Below are positions 1 to 12,079 of a stretch of 64,000 bases of DNA, in pieces (position 1 is the stretch's first letter; each line of letters starts with the position of its first letter). Source of the DNA: Apoda limacodes (lineage: Eukaryota; Arthropoda; Insecta; Lepidoptera; Limacodidae); contig OX291553.1 in assembly GCA_946406115.1 (NCBI GenBank), positions 2,857,001 to 2,921,000 of the forward strand. Reading direction: 5' to 3'. The position numbers were made by a program, and so were the translations under genes. The notes under the pieces are model-generated. The model saw only the letters and a list, made by a program, of their open reading frames with translations, ran no database searches and was not told the DNA's origin.

Positions 1-2
1 CA

Positions 3-821
3 CACGATTCTCCTCCGCGAACCAAATCTAATTCAGATTCTGCCAGTAATTCATCAGCTACCAAGTTACCATACACACCAACGTCCTTGACATCAAATAT
101 GGATACCAAAGAAACATCAAGTTTTAAGCCCAACGTACCTGTCACTTCATCGGCCTTTCTAAGTGGTTTGCCTCCGACAGGATTTCCACTACACATGGAC
201 TTAATGACTAGTAGTTTAATGGCAGCGCAACACCATGCATTAAAGAATGGCCTTAATCCTTATCTTGCATATGCAAGAATGAAAGCACCTGGTAGTGAAC
301 TCAGCATTTGCAGAGATCCTTATTGCACAGGTTGCTCTCTAAGTTCTCACTTGCTTAAATCTGCTGTTTGTCCCGCGGGATGTGCTCAGTGCGATCATGC
401 TAAAACCCCCTTTTCTATTCCAACCAGTCATCCTGCGGCAGCGGCATATGCACATGCTCAATTGGCAGCTTTGGCTGCAGCATCTCAACTTCCTTATGTT
501 TGTAGTTGGATGGCAGGTGACTCGGCTTACTGTGGCAAACGGTTTTCTACATCTGAAGAACTGCTTCAGCATCTCAGATCCCACACTGCCAGTGGAGAAA
601 CCAATCCTAGTCTTTCAATGCTAAGTGTAACGCACCCTCTACTTCAAAGGACTTATCCTACTCCGCCTTTATCACCGTTAACTCCAAGGTTTCATCCTTA
701 TAGTAAACCATCTCATTTGATGTCTTCACCTACGTTGCCGTTTCCACTACCTCCTCATCCGTCTTTAGCTGCGTATTTTCCGTCATATCCTCTATTTGGA
801 CCAAGACCGCTTCACCCATGA
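3..821 (+). CDS. noc: NET-family zinc-finger repressor (Noc/Elbow type), 3' part of CDS
   Basis: The reading frame is open from the left edge to TGA at 819-821, giving 272 C-terminal residues; the start lies outside the window. Seen: a Cys-rich box (RDPYCTGC...CPAGCAQCDH, about residues 101-132 of the visible part), an Ala-rich stretch, then one atypical C2H2 finger CSWMAGDSAYCGKRF...HLRSH (about 167-194, C-X9-C-X12-H-X3-H), then a Pro/Ser-rich tail ending GPRPLHP. This arrangement is that of the NET family (insect Noc and ElB, vertebrate Znf503/Znf703). These are nuclear co-repressors acting with Groucho in eye, ocellus, leg and tracheal patterning. The Cys box resembles the Sp-factor buttonhead box. 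No splice site interrupts the segment. Family assignment is secure. The choice of noc over its paralogue elB is not settled, because the N-terminal half is missing. Confidence 0.87.
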   Translation, partial: HDSPPRTKSNSDSASNSSATKLPYTPTSLTSNMDTKETSSFKPNVPVTSSAFLSGLPPTGFPLHMDLMTSSLMAAQHHALKNGLNPYLAYARMKAPGSELSICRDPYCTGCSLSSHLLKSAVCPAGCAQCDHAKTPFSIPTSHPAAAAYAHAQLAALAAASQLPYVCSWMAGDSAYCGKRFSTSEELLQHLRSHTASGETNPSLSMLSVTHPLLQRTYPTPPLSPLTPRFHPYSKPSHLMSSPTLPFPLPPHPSLAAYFPSYPLFGPRPLHP

Positions 822-1255
822 GGACCATCGGCGCTCCACACACAGAAAAAGGGGGGCGCCGATCGCTAACTCCAATGCCAATGTTTGAAACGGAAGGAAG
901 TGTAAATATGAGATAGATGTTCTTCGGTTTCCCAGCTCATATCATACGGACGTGGAAGTGCCCTTAACGGGGCTGCGACAGCTGTGATCTCTAACTTGTA
1001 ATGTTCATAATAATTTAGTGCTTTGAATACGCAGTCGCGGATTCTGTTTTTCTAGTTAGATTAACGAAATTCTATGTACCAAATTAGTAGTTTGTAATTT
1101 AAATAATTTTGTAATTTAAGTTGTTGCAAAAACTAAGTTAGGATTGTTAATTTGTGTTTCTATTTTTAATAAGCTAATTTAATTTGAATATGTTAATGGT
1201 TTTTTCGTCACATATCGCTGTAACTTAAAATTAATAAAGGTTTTATGAGTGACGA
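822..1255 (+). other. 3' UTR of the noc-like gene with polyadenylation signal
   Basis: Non-coding sequence after the TGA. It is fairly GC-rich for the first 100 bases, then AT-rich. The first canonical AATAAA lies at 1233-1238 and is followed by a GT-containing stretch (TTTTATGAGTGACG), so cleavage near 1255 is the simplest inference. Further A/T-rich signals downstream could give longer isoforms. Confidence 0.6.
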
Positions 1256-2844
1256 TTGCTGCATGTAGTCGCATAGCGTTTGCCGAATTACGAATATAAT
1301 AAATTATACAATTTAATGTTACCGTGTTATCAATTGTTACAATTTGGTTTTTAGCGATGTTCCGCTCTTAATGTTATTGATAGCAGAAGAAACACATTTA
1401 TATTTTTTATTATATTGCCTGCACTTACAGCTACATTTATATCTTCATTTTGTGAAACAGAAAACACAAATATCTACAAAAATATTAATTCTATTAAGAG
1501 CACAATAAAAAAATAAATAATACGTAAGACAAGTTTTAATGTAAATTCACAATCAATATGATGACAAGAAGACTTGTTGCTACAAACGTCATAAAGAGAA
1601 GAAATATACTTAAATATTTAATTTGAAATGTCTTTTTATTTCTATCACAGTTCATTACAAATAGCAAAATTATCATAACTGGAATGAATCGACATTAATA
1701 AATTAAAAAGATATCTTGTGAGTACCAGCTTGTCGGCTGCTGGCTACTGGCTACTGGTTTCTCACGAAGCATTATAACTCAGCAGATATGAGTCAAGCGT
1801 GCAACGTCCGTCGTACGTAATTAGGCGCAGTACGGCTTCCACTAACAATAAATTATAAGCAATTTATCTGTCTGTCTGTCGCCATACATCACGCTCCGCG
1901 GTGCATTTACTAGCGTTGAAATATTATGACCAATGTTCAGGGTACACCCACTATTTGTTGGCTCTTGCTTCATACACTGTTGCTTTTATTATACCTAAAT
2001 TTATTAATAATAAAATATTGAAACGCATATGTACTTACCTACTTATATGCTGTGTATATTTTGATATAAACAGGAATTAGACAGATTTAGACTTTCTAAA
2101 ATTTTGACATTGCGATTTAGTACTATGTAGTAACAACGTCTGATTCTATCAACAATTTTACCATTTCATAAACTTATAAAAACACTAAAACCCATTGTAA
2201 CAAAAACATCATGCTGTATTTCCAAATGTTTTGGATAACTGTATTTGGTTATTATATTACATATACAATCAGAAAAACTCGTATTAAAAATTTTACCTAA
2301 TTTTAGCGTCTTCACTCAAACAATAATTGTTTTAATTAACAAATTAGATGTTAAAAATCCTCTGGTTTGCAGGTGAAATAGAGTACTTACCTATATCAAA
2401 TTAACACAGTGGTTTAATTATTTCTATAAGTTCACTCTGATATGTTTCACAATCACATATGTTACCCCAAACTACAACAGGTTTCATCGTAATTCTACAT
2501 AATGTAACCACAAACACACAGCAGTAAATTAAATTAATGTTCAAAACTGTCTGATTCTGATAACTGATTTAATGAGATGTTGAAACAAACTTTAAATAAT
2601 TAACTTCCGCGAAAGTTAAAAACACTTCGTGTAATTTATAAACTTATCATCTTCATTTATGCAAAGCTAATAATTCCATTTGAATAATGTTTTAGTTTAC
2701 CTCCAAACTGAATTTCGTATTATAATTTATTATAATGTCTCTCTTATAAAGAGGAAATATTTAAATATGAAAGCTCTAAAAATAAATGTCCATTTACAAA
2801 ATTAATCTTTGCAAATAATTAGATGTTTATTCTATAATTAATTA

Positions 2845-2884
2845 AGTGGTTATTTGCTGTCTTAATAGATAGCAAATAACACTA
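2845..2884. repeat. Short perfect-looking hairpin
   Basis: GTTATTTGCTGTC (2849-2861) is followed 6 bases later by GATAGCAAATAAC (2868-2880), its reverse complement with one mismatch, so a 13-bp stem with a 6-base loop can form. An AT-rich stem like this could be chance, a small inverted-repeat scar, or part of a transcript fold. It is too short for a typical pre-miRNA. Confidence 0.6.
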
Positions 2885-4353
2885 ATGTGTTTCTGCAAAA
2901 TTACCAGATTTTGCGAGATAAGCAACGGCAAAAGTTTATTTACGACCAAGTGGTATATATTTACGACCACATTACTCGCTCATTTTGTAGTTAAAAAGAT
3001 GCTATCACTTTTAATAGTATTATTAATAGACATTTAATTTATTTGTAAGGTCTCCCTCAATTTTAATTAAATAATTACAAAGAAAAAATACGATTATACT
3101 AATATTATAATTAAAGTAGTTCAGATGCCAATAGATACAGGTATCTTGAACATTTTATATAGGTATCTATCAATTAAATAATAAAAAAACTTTCGTTAAT
3201 ACGGTACTGTCAACTTTAGAACACCATTTTGGGTATGTGTGGATGATTAAGAATTACAAAAAAAAAAGACCTACAGCGCCTTCAAAAACCCAGTAAAATT
3301 GCAAAATAAACCTTACGCATCTGAAATATTGAACTATCGAATGTCAAAAACTAATTGTTTCGTATCTTCGTTACAAATTTCCATGCATCCGACTTCAAGG
3401 AGAAGGAAACACTTGGGTTGCTGTTTCATATGCGTAAAGTTTTTTTTTAAATTTTTAGTGTGTTTTCGAAGGCGGTGTAGTTTTTTTATAAAAATTTTTA
3501 TTTTATCTTAATGTAAAAAGCCATTTAGAATAGTGCGAGGAACTTTGTCTTAGCTTTATACTATTAAAATATTGTTAAAGCAAGAAGAGTGATTGTCGCT
3601 TGAATTGCTACTTCCAAGTCTTACCTTCTACTCATTTAACTTAAATAAAGTGTCATTTACGACGCAATGCCCCTGATACCAGCGTCTTCAAACGCGCCGC
3701 CGGCTTTCAAGTCGCCGCCCGAGACGCCATCACACTTAGTACAGTCACTCAAAAAAGTATGTTGACAATTTAAGAGTTAATTTTATTGAAGTGGAATTTA
3801 TTGGAAGTGTTATGGGTCTATAAAGAAACGGGCAGACGTTTTTATAAGGACTGTAAATAAATTAAGGGCAAAGCTTGTTTACGGCCCCACCTGCTGTGTA
3901 ATTAACTTTCTTAATAGCAGTGCTTTGATCGATGAGCGTCGCGTCGCTTACAACCGCACCAAGTTCTTAAAATCTTCAGTAAATTTTTAGCTTATAATAA
4001 CTTCATAACTGTTTGAAAAAATCGTTAACGAATGAGAAATGTGCGACCATAAAATTAAAAAAATTATAAGTACTTTATGAAGAACCGTGCAAATAACTAT
4101 TTTTTGTGAGTTTTATGATGTACCTCCGCTAGCAGTTTATGGATAAAAAATGATGTTCCATGTTTTTGGAGCTTTTGGTTTATTCTAAGCTTTACCGACC
4201 GTACTAACAGTTGTACAACAAATACGAAAATTGCTTTAACAACCAAATCAAAATCAATCAATATCATCAATAGTAGTATTTCTGATTATTCAAAGTTCAT
4301 CGTCCGAATGATTGACAGTCAACTTCTGGTGACCGCGGACCTGATCGATTCGC

Positions 4354-4380
4354 CGCGGTGGTCGCGGTGGTCGCGGTGGT
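4354..4380. repeat. 9-bp tandem repeat CGCGGTGGT x3
   Basis: Three exact copies of CGCGGTGGT in a locally GC-rich island (about 4325-4400) within AT-rich sequence. No long open frame covers it, so it is a microsatellite-like repeat and not a coding glycine run. Confidence 0.8.
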
Positions 4381-4667
4381 GGAGATGGACGCCGCGTGAT
4401 CTAACTATTTAGTTGACTAAACTGATGGTTCGCTCGTGAGTCTGGGGTAAATTATTCTCTTTATTTTATAAAACATGATGTGGCGTTTTTGTTCAATGGC
4501 TGATTTATCGGTTTTTGCACCTTTGCAGTTTTTTATCATTGACCGTACACCGTGACATTGATGTCGTCTCTTTTTCTTTTGTTCTGGGAAAATCTGGGAG
4601 TTTTTTGTAATTTTATTTATATTAGATTTACTGAAATCGTTTTCATGGTTTTGGTTGTATTAAGTAT

Positions 4668-4700
4668 GCTAGCTGTTTCTCGCGGCTTCGCCCGAGCCAA
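4668..4700 (-). mobile_element. Possible 3' end of a dispersed lepidopteran repeat
   Basis: Read on -, GGGCGAAGCCGCGAGAAACA followed by GCTAGC resembles the end 'GAAGCCGCGGGCAAAAGCTAGT' style terminus of a very common lepidopteran non-autonomous repeat; a second example lies at 43.65-43.9 kb. Only the terminus is recognisable, the body is not. Confidence 0.35.
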
Positions 4701-5289
4701 AGTTGGGACGCTGCGAACTGCCACTGATGAAAATGCGACTAAACGGTAGGTATTATACATATATCTATCCTTCTCAGTACCTTAAAAAAAATCTGTTAAC
4801 CCTGATGTTTCGTTGCAATATTAATGAATAGTGACTTTTAGGGTTTCAAAGTTAACAAGAAACCCTTATATTTTCGATATGTCCGACCGCTTGGTTGATG
4901 AACTACACATAAAATAGTAAGGTATATTTTTTTTCTCTTCTATCCTATAGTGTAGGGTGTCGTCGTAAACGTCGTTTAGTAAATGATCTTTTAAGTGTGT
5001 GAAAAACTATTTTTCGGCAAGGATTAATTTGCGAAAAATAATTTTAAATAAATATAAAAAGCAAACTTTGTTTTATTAGGTAAACTATTAAAATATTTTT
5101 CAAAATAGATCTGAAGCGGCCTACACCAGCTGGACTGGCGTTCCTTGGCGATGCTCGTTAGATGTATGTGTCATGCATTTGTCAACAAGGATGATTAAAA
5201 AAACGGCATATACCTATAGCGGCAAAATATGGACCTGAAAATAAAAATAAATGACATGGAAATATCACAAAAACATGTATCAAGTAGCC

Positions 5290-6860
5290 AGGAAGTAAAT
5301 ATTTTCCAAAATTCCAATCCAGAAAACAAAGACCCACAAACATCAAAATGTTGCTGGACTTCAGGACTTTCAGACATACTAACAGTACACTAAGAAAAAC
5401 TTTAATTTAATCAAAGGCCAGTGGATATACTGTGTATTAATGAACATGTTATTCACGGAATGAGGAAAAAAGAGGAGGATCCTGTATATTAGTAAAACAC
5501 GGTATTCAATACAAAGAAATACCAAAAATATCCAAGTTCTAGTGTAGTGCTAAGTAGCAAAACATGTATGGATAATTTTGCGCATAATCTAAAACAAGGA
5601 TGTGAAAGTAAAACAATAAACCTATTTCGGATCACACTGCCCAGATACTAACATTTCCCGTAAAAAAGCCAAAGACATTACATATTGGCGTATACGAAAA
5701 AGAGATTATGATGTAGACAATTTAAATACATTTAAACTACATTTACAAAGCCTGACTTTCACTGACGTTTATAAATGTAAAAATCCTAATGATGCATACG
5801 ATACATTCCAAGAAAGTTTTAGTATGCTATATGATCTTTGTTTCCCATATTATACAGCAACTATTTTTTACTCAAAAAAAAAGACTCGTTGGATTTCACG
5901 CGGAATTAAAATATGTAGTTAAAACAAGAAAAAACTACTATGGCCAACTAAAACAAATAAGGAAAATATGAAATCCTACTCAAAAAGATTATCAGATTGA
6001 CGCAATTAGCACAAAACAATCATTTCATTAAGTCTGCAGAAAATAAAACAAAAGCTACATGGCAAATAATAAACAAAAACAAAACCGCCTATCCTAAAGA
6101 GAAAAAAGAAATAATAATAGCATAGTGACACATCGCAAAGATATAGCAAACACTTTTAACGATTACTTTGTTAATAACTCTCAATTCACAACGACAAACC
6201 CTAAATGCAAAATCGATGTGAGTCATCAACCTCAATCTATGTTCATGTTTCCGGTGACAGAAAATGATGTAGCAAGAATAATTAAAACATTAAAAAATAC
6301 AAATAGTGTTGGCTATGAAGGAATATTAACAAAAATAATTAAATATGTGGGTTCGGATATAGCAAACGTGTTATGACACATTATAAATTTATGTATAAAA
6401 GAAGGCATATTTCCAACCAAACTAAAAACAGTTATAATACAATCTCTCTTTAAAAAGGAGGATAAAGAAAATTTAAAAAATTACAGCTTATTATGCTTAT
6501 ATCGATACTTGCAAAAATTAAAAAAAAATATTTATGATGCCATTTCCAATTATTTAACTACGTTTGACATAATCTGTCCAGAACACAAGTGATTTAGAAA
6601 AAACAAAACAATTAATATGGCCATTTTTGATTTCTTAGACTCAGTCATGATTAATGTAGATAAAGAAACACAAATATGTGCAATGTATACAGACATGACC
6701 AAAGCGTTTGACCACGTAGATAATAATATATTAATTGATAAATTAACATCCTCTGGTATTAGAGGACCGATTTTAGATTTAATTAGGTCATACTTACCTC
6801 CATATCTGAGTAATATTTTTAATAAACGACTTACTGAGTGATTCTTCATTATAATTAGCA
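5290..6860 (+). pseudogene. Decayed non-LTR retrotransposon ORF2 (endonuclease linker and RT)
   Basis: Fragments on + in shifting frames add up to one LINE ORF2. An endonuclease piece (RGGSCILVKHGIQY, about 5475) is followed by a linker (TRWISRGIKI, about 5885). Then come the pre-RT segment with the usual S-G-DG signature changed to NSVGYEGI (6303-6328) and the RT palm motif with the first catalytic Asp (DMTKAFDHVDNNIL, 6694-6735). The YxDD box is missing: the element ends near 6860. Many stops and frameshifts make it inactive. The style of the RT (Jockey/CR1 superfamily) is inferred from motifs. The likely role when intact is target-primed reverse transcription. Confidence 0.75.
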
Positions 6861-7319
6861 TTGTATCTTTTAATATTTTTTTTTTACAACGGTGTATTTC
6901 AGTGCATCCTTAAATATTTGTACGCCACAATCAACGGCAAAACATGGAGAACACAAATCTGTTATAAAAACCTGTATTATCTTACATATGTTTAACAAAT
7001 AATAACTATTTGTATTTGTAAGTGTGTAGAGTTGCAAAATTTATACATTTAAGAAATAAAATAAAAAAATCTGATATTAATATAAAAGGTAAATGGAAAA
7101 ATAGTGAAACAGGAAAAATTTAACCACGTGACAATTTTTCACATTATTCACTTACTGTAAATCAAAAAATAATGACGATGAGTCATTTGGGACATTGCTT
7201 TTTAATGTATAGATTGGTAGGGGATCATTACCAAAAACGTAAAACCCGTTATTTTAAATTTTGAACCAAAAAGTTAAATACCGAATTTTATGGAGTTAAA
7301 CCAGCCCCTATATCACCCT
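6861..7319. other. AT-rich, no gene seen
   Basis: Poly-A/T-rich sequence between two transposon remnants. No domain, RNA gene or tandem repeat recognised. It may be the eroded 3' part of the element upstream. Confidence 0.5.
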
Positions 7320-7321
7320 CT

Positions 7322-7400
7322 AGGGCAGGTATGGGCAACCTTTGACATGTTGAGGGCCAAACTTTAGCGTGCAAATACGTTCACGGGCCACATTTAAAAG
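7322..7400 (+). mobile_element. hAT-like transposon terminus (one end only)
   Basis: AGGGCAGGTATGGGCAACC followed by GAGGGCCAAAC and CGGGCCACATTT resembles the typical end of animal hAT elements (a CAGxGxTGGGCAA start with an inner GAGGGCCAxA block). No partner inverted repeat was found on either side and no transposase is present. The other end was probably lost, or the match is a solo fragment. The recognition is from memory of hAT termini. Confidence 0.45.
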
Positions 7401-7565
7401 TATTTGGTGCATTTTAAAGTAGTGATAATATTTTTTGAGATAGATATTAGACATGAAATAATACAACAATGTTATAATAACAAAATGAAATTTAAAAAAT
7501 GGGTCCATTATAATCAAATCGTTAAATTTGCAATTGTAACAATCTACGAAAGTTAAAAAAAGCCA

Positions 7566-8552
7566 TAGTCTCCTTAAACATCGTTTCTTGGCAATGAGCT
7601 TTTGTATCCAGCGAGGCAAGAATTGCTTCTTTTCCATCGCTGGTGTAGTGCTGGTTGCGGATTCTAGTGCGGTTTGAATTTCTGTTGTCAGTCGTTCTAC
7701 AGCTTCTTCTACGTCCGACGAAGTGGTTATGGACTTTGTGGTTGTTGTTTTGCTAAGGATATTGGAGATTTTTTCCCAGTCAATTTTTCTCCTTGGCATT
7801 GGTGGCATGACCCTGGTTGGTAGATCATTGAAGGTCAATAGTATTGGGCGGTGGTCTGAAGGTAGGTCAATTAAGACTTGCTGTAGCAGTAGAGTGCGTA
7901 GACCACTATACACCACCACATCCTGCACGTCACTGGTACCGTGCTGTGAGTAGTGTGTTGGCTCCGAGAGGCCCACAATGTTATAGTCGTGGATTATAGA
8001 GTCTTCATATAGACGTCTGCCGTGGCTATTCATTTAAGTAGAGTTCCAGGCTGTGTGCTTAGAGTTCCAGGCTGTGTGCTTAGAGTTCAAATCTCTGGCT
8101 ATAACGGTCGTTTCGCAAGGTAAAAGTTGGCGAAATTCTGTTAGGTCGAGATTTGAGTTTGGAGGTTTGTAGGCTGCGATTAGACGCAGGGGTTGACCGG
8201 CAAACTGGATTGTTATACCGATGGCCTGGAATATATTGGAATCTATTGGGTCTTAAAGATGATGCACTATTGATTTCCTTATTATTATGGCCAGTCCTCG
8301 AAGAGTCCTGCCTTTCTCGGTTTTCTCATCCTTTCGATATGTTGTGTAGCTTGGGAAGTTGAAGTTTACACGCTCGTTCAGCATTGTCTCGCTTCTAAGC
8401 ATGACATTAACCTTCCAGTCACGCAAGAGTTGCAGAATCAGCTTCTTTTTCTTCACCACTGAGTTGGCGTTCCAATGAACCACTCTCAGTGGTGAGGCCA
8501 CTGGGTTTTTATGGGGTGTATTATCCATTGCGGTGCTGTACAAGTTTCGCAA
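7566..8552 (-). pseudogene. Jockey-type LINE ORF2, endonuclease domain, broken
   Basis: On -, the start MRNLYSTAMDN is followed by LRVVHWNANSV (8475 region), the usual opening of an APE-type endonuclease. An ET motif follows (RSETMLNERV). The middle (8250-8040) is frameshifted, and the C-terminal half holds SDHRPILLTF (catalytic SDH). The RT linker begins at about 7840 and runs out at 7566, before any RT motif. Just before the C-terminal half there is a 21-bp in-frame duplication (8040-8095) giving NSKHTAWNSKHTAWNS. The ORF1 of the same element lies directly upstream on the same strand (8700-10130). With no RT present this is a truncated copy. Confidence 0.8.
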
Positions 8553-8877
8553 TGCTATTTAGGATTCCTGGCACCGGATCTGTGTTGGTGCGTAGAGCTT
8601 ACAAGACATCTTGTAATATTTCAATCGCTACCTGGTGTATGACCCTCTTGTCGTGTTGAGAGCCCCTTTCCTATTGCGAGCACCTCGATTCTTTTTTCCT
8701 CTTTGGTAGTTGAGGAGCACTATTTCTGTCGGTGGGATTATTTGCTGCCGCCATTAGTGATGATAACGGTTGTGGGGGGTTCTGCTGCTTCTGTTGTGAC
8801 CGTATTCATTCTGGATGTAGAATTTCTGGAATCTGTTATGGCGTTATGGCGATGGTGCCGGCTTTTTTGTTTCTCGC

Positions 8878-10130
8878 TTATCTGCGATAAATCGGGCAGG
8901 AGGAGTTATTTGCTGTGTGTGCATCACCACATTTTGCACACGTGGGAGGCTGGTCTATGGGGCGTTGGCAGTCTTTGGCAAAATGGTTTTCGCCGCACTT
9001 TACGCATGCCGCTTTTCTGTGGCACCCATATGAAGGGTGCCGAAACTGCTGACAGCGGTGACATTGTGCAACGCCATGCTTCTATTTTTAACTCCTGTCA
9101 TGCAGAGGAGTTTTCAACATTGTATAGATTAGCTATGGTATAGGGGGTGCGCTTTAGCTGCGCAAAGAAAATTGCCCGGATTTAGCGGACGTATTCAGAT
9201 TCGAAGCCCTGGCTACGAAGATCTTCTGATATATCATCAGGAGGGGTATCAGCTGGGAGGATGGCTACCTTGAGTAACTTTTCAGCGGGTAAGGAATAGG
9301 AAAACCATGAGATGTTTGCATCTTTTTCTAGGTTCGTGAGGTATTTTTGGATGATGCGGTATTCCTCGTCAGAGGTAGTGGTGATACGGATGCCTCTACC
9401 ATAGGGCCTACCGTTGACAGGACGCTTAAGTTTCTCTTTAAGGATTTTAAAGTATTTTTGCCAATCTGGCAAGATTTCTACCACTACCGGTACCACTACC
9501 GGTTTTTGGATTGGGTGGGTTCATTATTTGAAATACTTTGGGTACTTTTGGTGGACTCAATAGCTGTCTGTGTACGGCAAACGTAACCCCTGAGGAAGAA
9601 GGTTGAGTTTGCGGAATTGGTGGGGCTTTACGGAGTCTCGGGTCGCGCTGCGATAATGGCGCGCTTTGTGGACTGGGTATGCTAGTCTCCGTTGCTAAGG
9701 AAAAAGCAATAGGCGTAAGCGATAAGGGCACTTCACTTACTTGTGGTGACTCAATTATAACTGACAGCGGTGAGGGCGAGGCGGCGAGGTTCGGCCGCTT
9801 GTATTGCTCGATGGGCTCTTCCTCGGGGCTGCGTGGGCGACGCTGCGCAGTTTGGGTGGTGGGTAGAAGCGTTACAGGAGTCATCTCTAAATGATGCCTC
9901 CTCGCAATCTCCTCCGATGAAACTGCAAGATTGCTTAGCTACCTCTCCTTCCTCCCTAGGTTCGCAGCCATGGCACGCAGTAGGTCGTCCGATGCGAATC
10001 CCGACTCCTTCGACCGCGCGGTGAGCATGGTGTCGTCGTCGAGCCTCGTCTTTGGAGACCAGGTGTCCGGCGTGCAGATGGCAGTACTGGAGACGCTTAT
10101 TACACGGGTCGTGCAAACATCCCTCGTTCC
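8878..10130 (-). pseudogene. Jockey-type LINE ORF1 (Gag-like, two zinc knuckles), broken
   Basis: On - the N-terminal part (about 10130-9900) reads SDDLLRAMAANLGRKE, then a Pro-rich linker (9884-9500). A PRE_C2HC-like domain follows (GRGIRITTTSDEEYRIIQ and FSYSLPAEKLLKVAI, 9440-9250). Between 9010 and 8880 two zinc knuckles are readable in another frame, CVKCGENHFAKDC and CAKCGDAHTANNSSC, ending at a stop at 8878. Such ORF1 proteins bind the element RNA and drive particle formation. At least three frame changes make it non-functional. It shares strand and order with the endonuclease at 7566-8552, so both come from one insertion. The 5' end abuts a CR1-like element on the opposite strand at about 10130. 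Confidence 0.8.
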
Positions 10131-10990
10131 GTTGTGAAGGAAAACCGCGGAGAACTTGTGTCTCAAATCGAGCCCACACTGTCCAAGGTCTCTGACTAGG
10201 GACGAGTAAACTTGGTCCGATTCAACCCTACAAAGACACAAGTCTGCCCGCCACCGCTAAGAAAACCCCATACACTGTAGTCCCACAATTCCAGAACACC
10301 TCTCTCCATCTTCAAGAGCATTGGGATCCTTGGTGTTGACATTTCCAGCGATGTTCAGTTCCGAGATCATTTATAAGTTGGCTTGCGTCCAAAAAGATTG
10401 CAAGGCGTACTCAACAGAGTGAGGCAGTGCTTCACGTCGCGGCAGAGGTTGCTACTTTACAAGTCGCAAGTTTGGCCCCATATGGAGTACTGCTGCCACC
10501 TATGGGCGGGTTCACCCGGATACCAGCTTGCACCTTTTGACTCGGTTCAACAACGGGCTGTGAGAATTGTCGACTTAAGTCGGAGGAGAGACTTTACCTC
10601 CCTGTGTGTGTTCTACCGCTTTTACAATGAGATGTGTTTTGAGGAATTGTTCGAAATGATGCCCACGGATACTTTCTACCATCGCAACGCTTGCCATCGG
10701 CAGGGAATTCTTTCTCACAATTTAGAACTGAAATGGTCGCGTACAGTGCGGTTTCAGAGAAAATTCCTCCCGCGAATGCTTGGGTTGTGGAATGATCTCC
10801 CTGCATAGGGTTTTTCCAAGGACTACAGAATGAAGTTCTTCAAGAAAGAAGTATTAGATTTCTAAAGGGTCAGCAACGCGCGAGTGATACTTTTGGTGTT
10901 GCAAGCGTCCATAGGTCACGGTGACCGCTTAACATCAGGCGGACCGTGTGCTTGTTTGCCACCTTAGTGGTATTAAAAAAAAAAAAAAAA
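10131..10990 (+). mobile_element. CR1-like LINE, 3' end of ORF2 plus 3' tail
   Basis: From 10132 a frame reads KENRGELVSQIEP, then across stops SIGILGVDISSDVQFRDH (about 10320-10370), then an intact 141-codon block to 10808 with LLLYKSQVWPHMEYCCHLWAG and RDFTSLCVFYRFYN. These are the C-terminal segments of a LINE reverse transcriptase that is abundant in moths. The 3' UTR follows (CATAGGTCACGGTGACCGCT, GGCGGACCGTGTGCTTGTTTGCC) and ends in a 15-A tail at 10978-10993. Compared with the copy at 35 kb, about 30 bases are missing just after GTCGAC (10572), which removes codons. The same tail recurs at 17.4, 35.3, 43.5 and 45.1 kb. Confidence 0.85.
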
Positions 10991-12074
10991 AAACTTTGCC
11001 ACGCTTTTTATCCACTTAGGAATTGAATTTCGAAAAATGCTGCTTGCTTGTTGCTTTGTGCTACGGCAGTTAATATTGATACATTCTTTATTTTGCTAGA
11101 AGAGTAGTACCGTCAACTGAGACTTCGAAATTGTCTGAGGAAATTATTTAGGGAAATTAATATTTTAACGGTCCATTGCCAAAATATATATGCATTTGTA
11201 TAATTTACGCCAAAAATAAATATAAGGAATTAGGATAAATTAGTAGTTCGTCTTCAGATGGTTATTTATTATTTATTAATTAATAAAAATGCTTGAAAGC
11301 CTATTGAAAGCTAAAGATAAAGAAACACAATTATGGCAATAACTTCCAACAGGACGATGTCAAAGTCATTGATCTAAAGCTTATTTAGCGGCAGAACGCA
11401 ACGAGCAGATAACCATCGCGTTCCCGAGTGGCGCATGGCGGAGTGATTGCGTCGCGCCTGTCACTTTGATGCGGCCGCACTCCGCCGCACGCACCGCCGA
11501 CTCGCATTAGCGCCCCCGACGCTGCTACCGGCTACAACTACGTTGACGACGACGCTTTGACAAGGTTTTTGTTCCTCTGAATGACTTTACTTCAGACAAG
11601 GCTTTCTTTTTGTTACGGTCCAAGCCGCAATTACGCTACGTTAATGAGTTGAGAAAAGATCACATACGTCCTGCTTCAACGCCTACTAGTACCATATATG
11701 TGTGGAGCTATCTGAAAATATGTTTTTCAGTTTAGATAGTAAGTGTTCTGCTCTCTCGTACATTGCGACAGGATCCTCACCAGCAAGTAAGAGTAACAGG
11801 CTAAAGTCAAATGTGTAAATTCAGTTTGTCTATGATGTGTTATGTGGCCTTATATCAAGTGATAGACAAAAACATTAGCAAAGATTTCTTTGACTGTATT
11901 TTTCAGCACAAATTTTCGTGGCCCTAAGATTTCAGGTGAAATACAAGGCCTTACGCGTAATACTATGTCTTTAGAAATTATGTTACGCAAGCATGATTTG
12001 ACCTACTTCTTGATGTCCAATTGAGCTAAAATTTGGTAAACTTATAAAACTTTGGTTACAAAGTAAGAATATGG
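10991..12074. other. Non-coding, contains a CpG-rich island
   Basis: No gene recognised. AT-rich sequence apart from 11385-11560, which is clearly GC- and CpG-rich (GTCGCGCC, GCGGCCGCAC, CCGCCGCACGCACCGCC). That island has no open frame with a domain and no splice pattern. It could be a conserved regulatory element or a GC-rich transposon scrap. Confidence 0.5.
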
Positions 12075-12079
12075 TGCAG

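Larger units (their letters stand above)
1256..5280. other. Intergenic, AT-rich, no gene seen
   Basis: No coding pattern in either strand. The short open frames are AT-rich and lack recognisable domains. Small structures inside are listed separately: a hairpin at 2845, a GC-rich patch at about 3680-3735 (repeated GCCGCC/GCCGGC) and a 9-bp repeat at 4354. As the immediate 3' flank of a developmental regulator it could hold enhancers, but that is inference only. Confidence 0.6.

Noticed and set aside
4552..4749. 65-codon frame with hydrophobic stretch as a small membrane protein
   Set aside because: Hydrophobicity comes from T-rich DNA, and its end overlaps a dispersed-repeat terminus.
8703..9143. 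146-codon frame on +
   Set aside because: Antisense of the Jockey ORF1 zinc-knuckle region, which is clearly readable on -.
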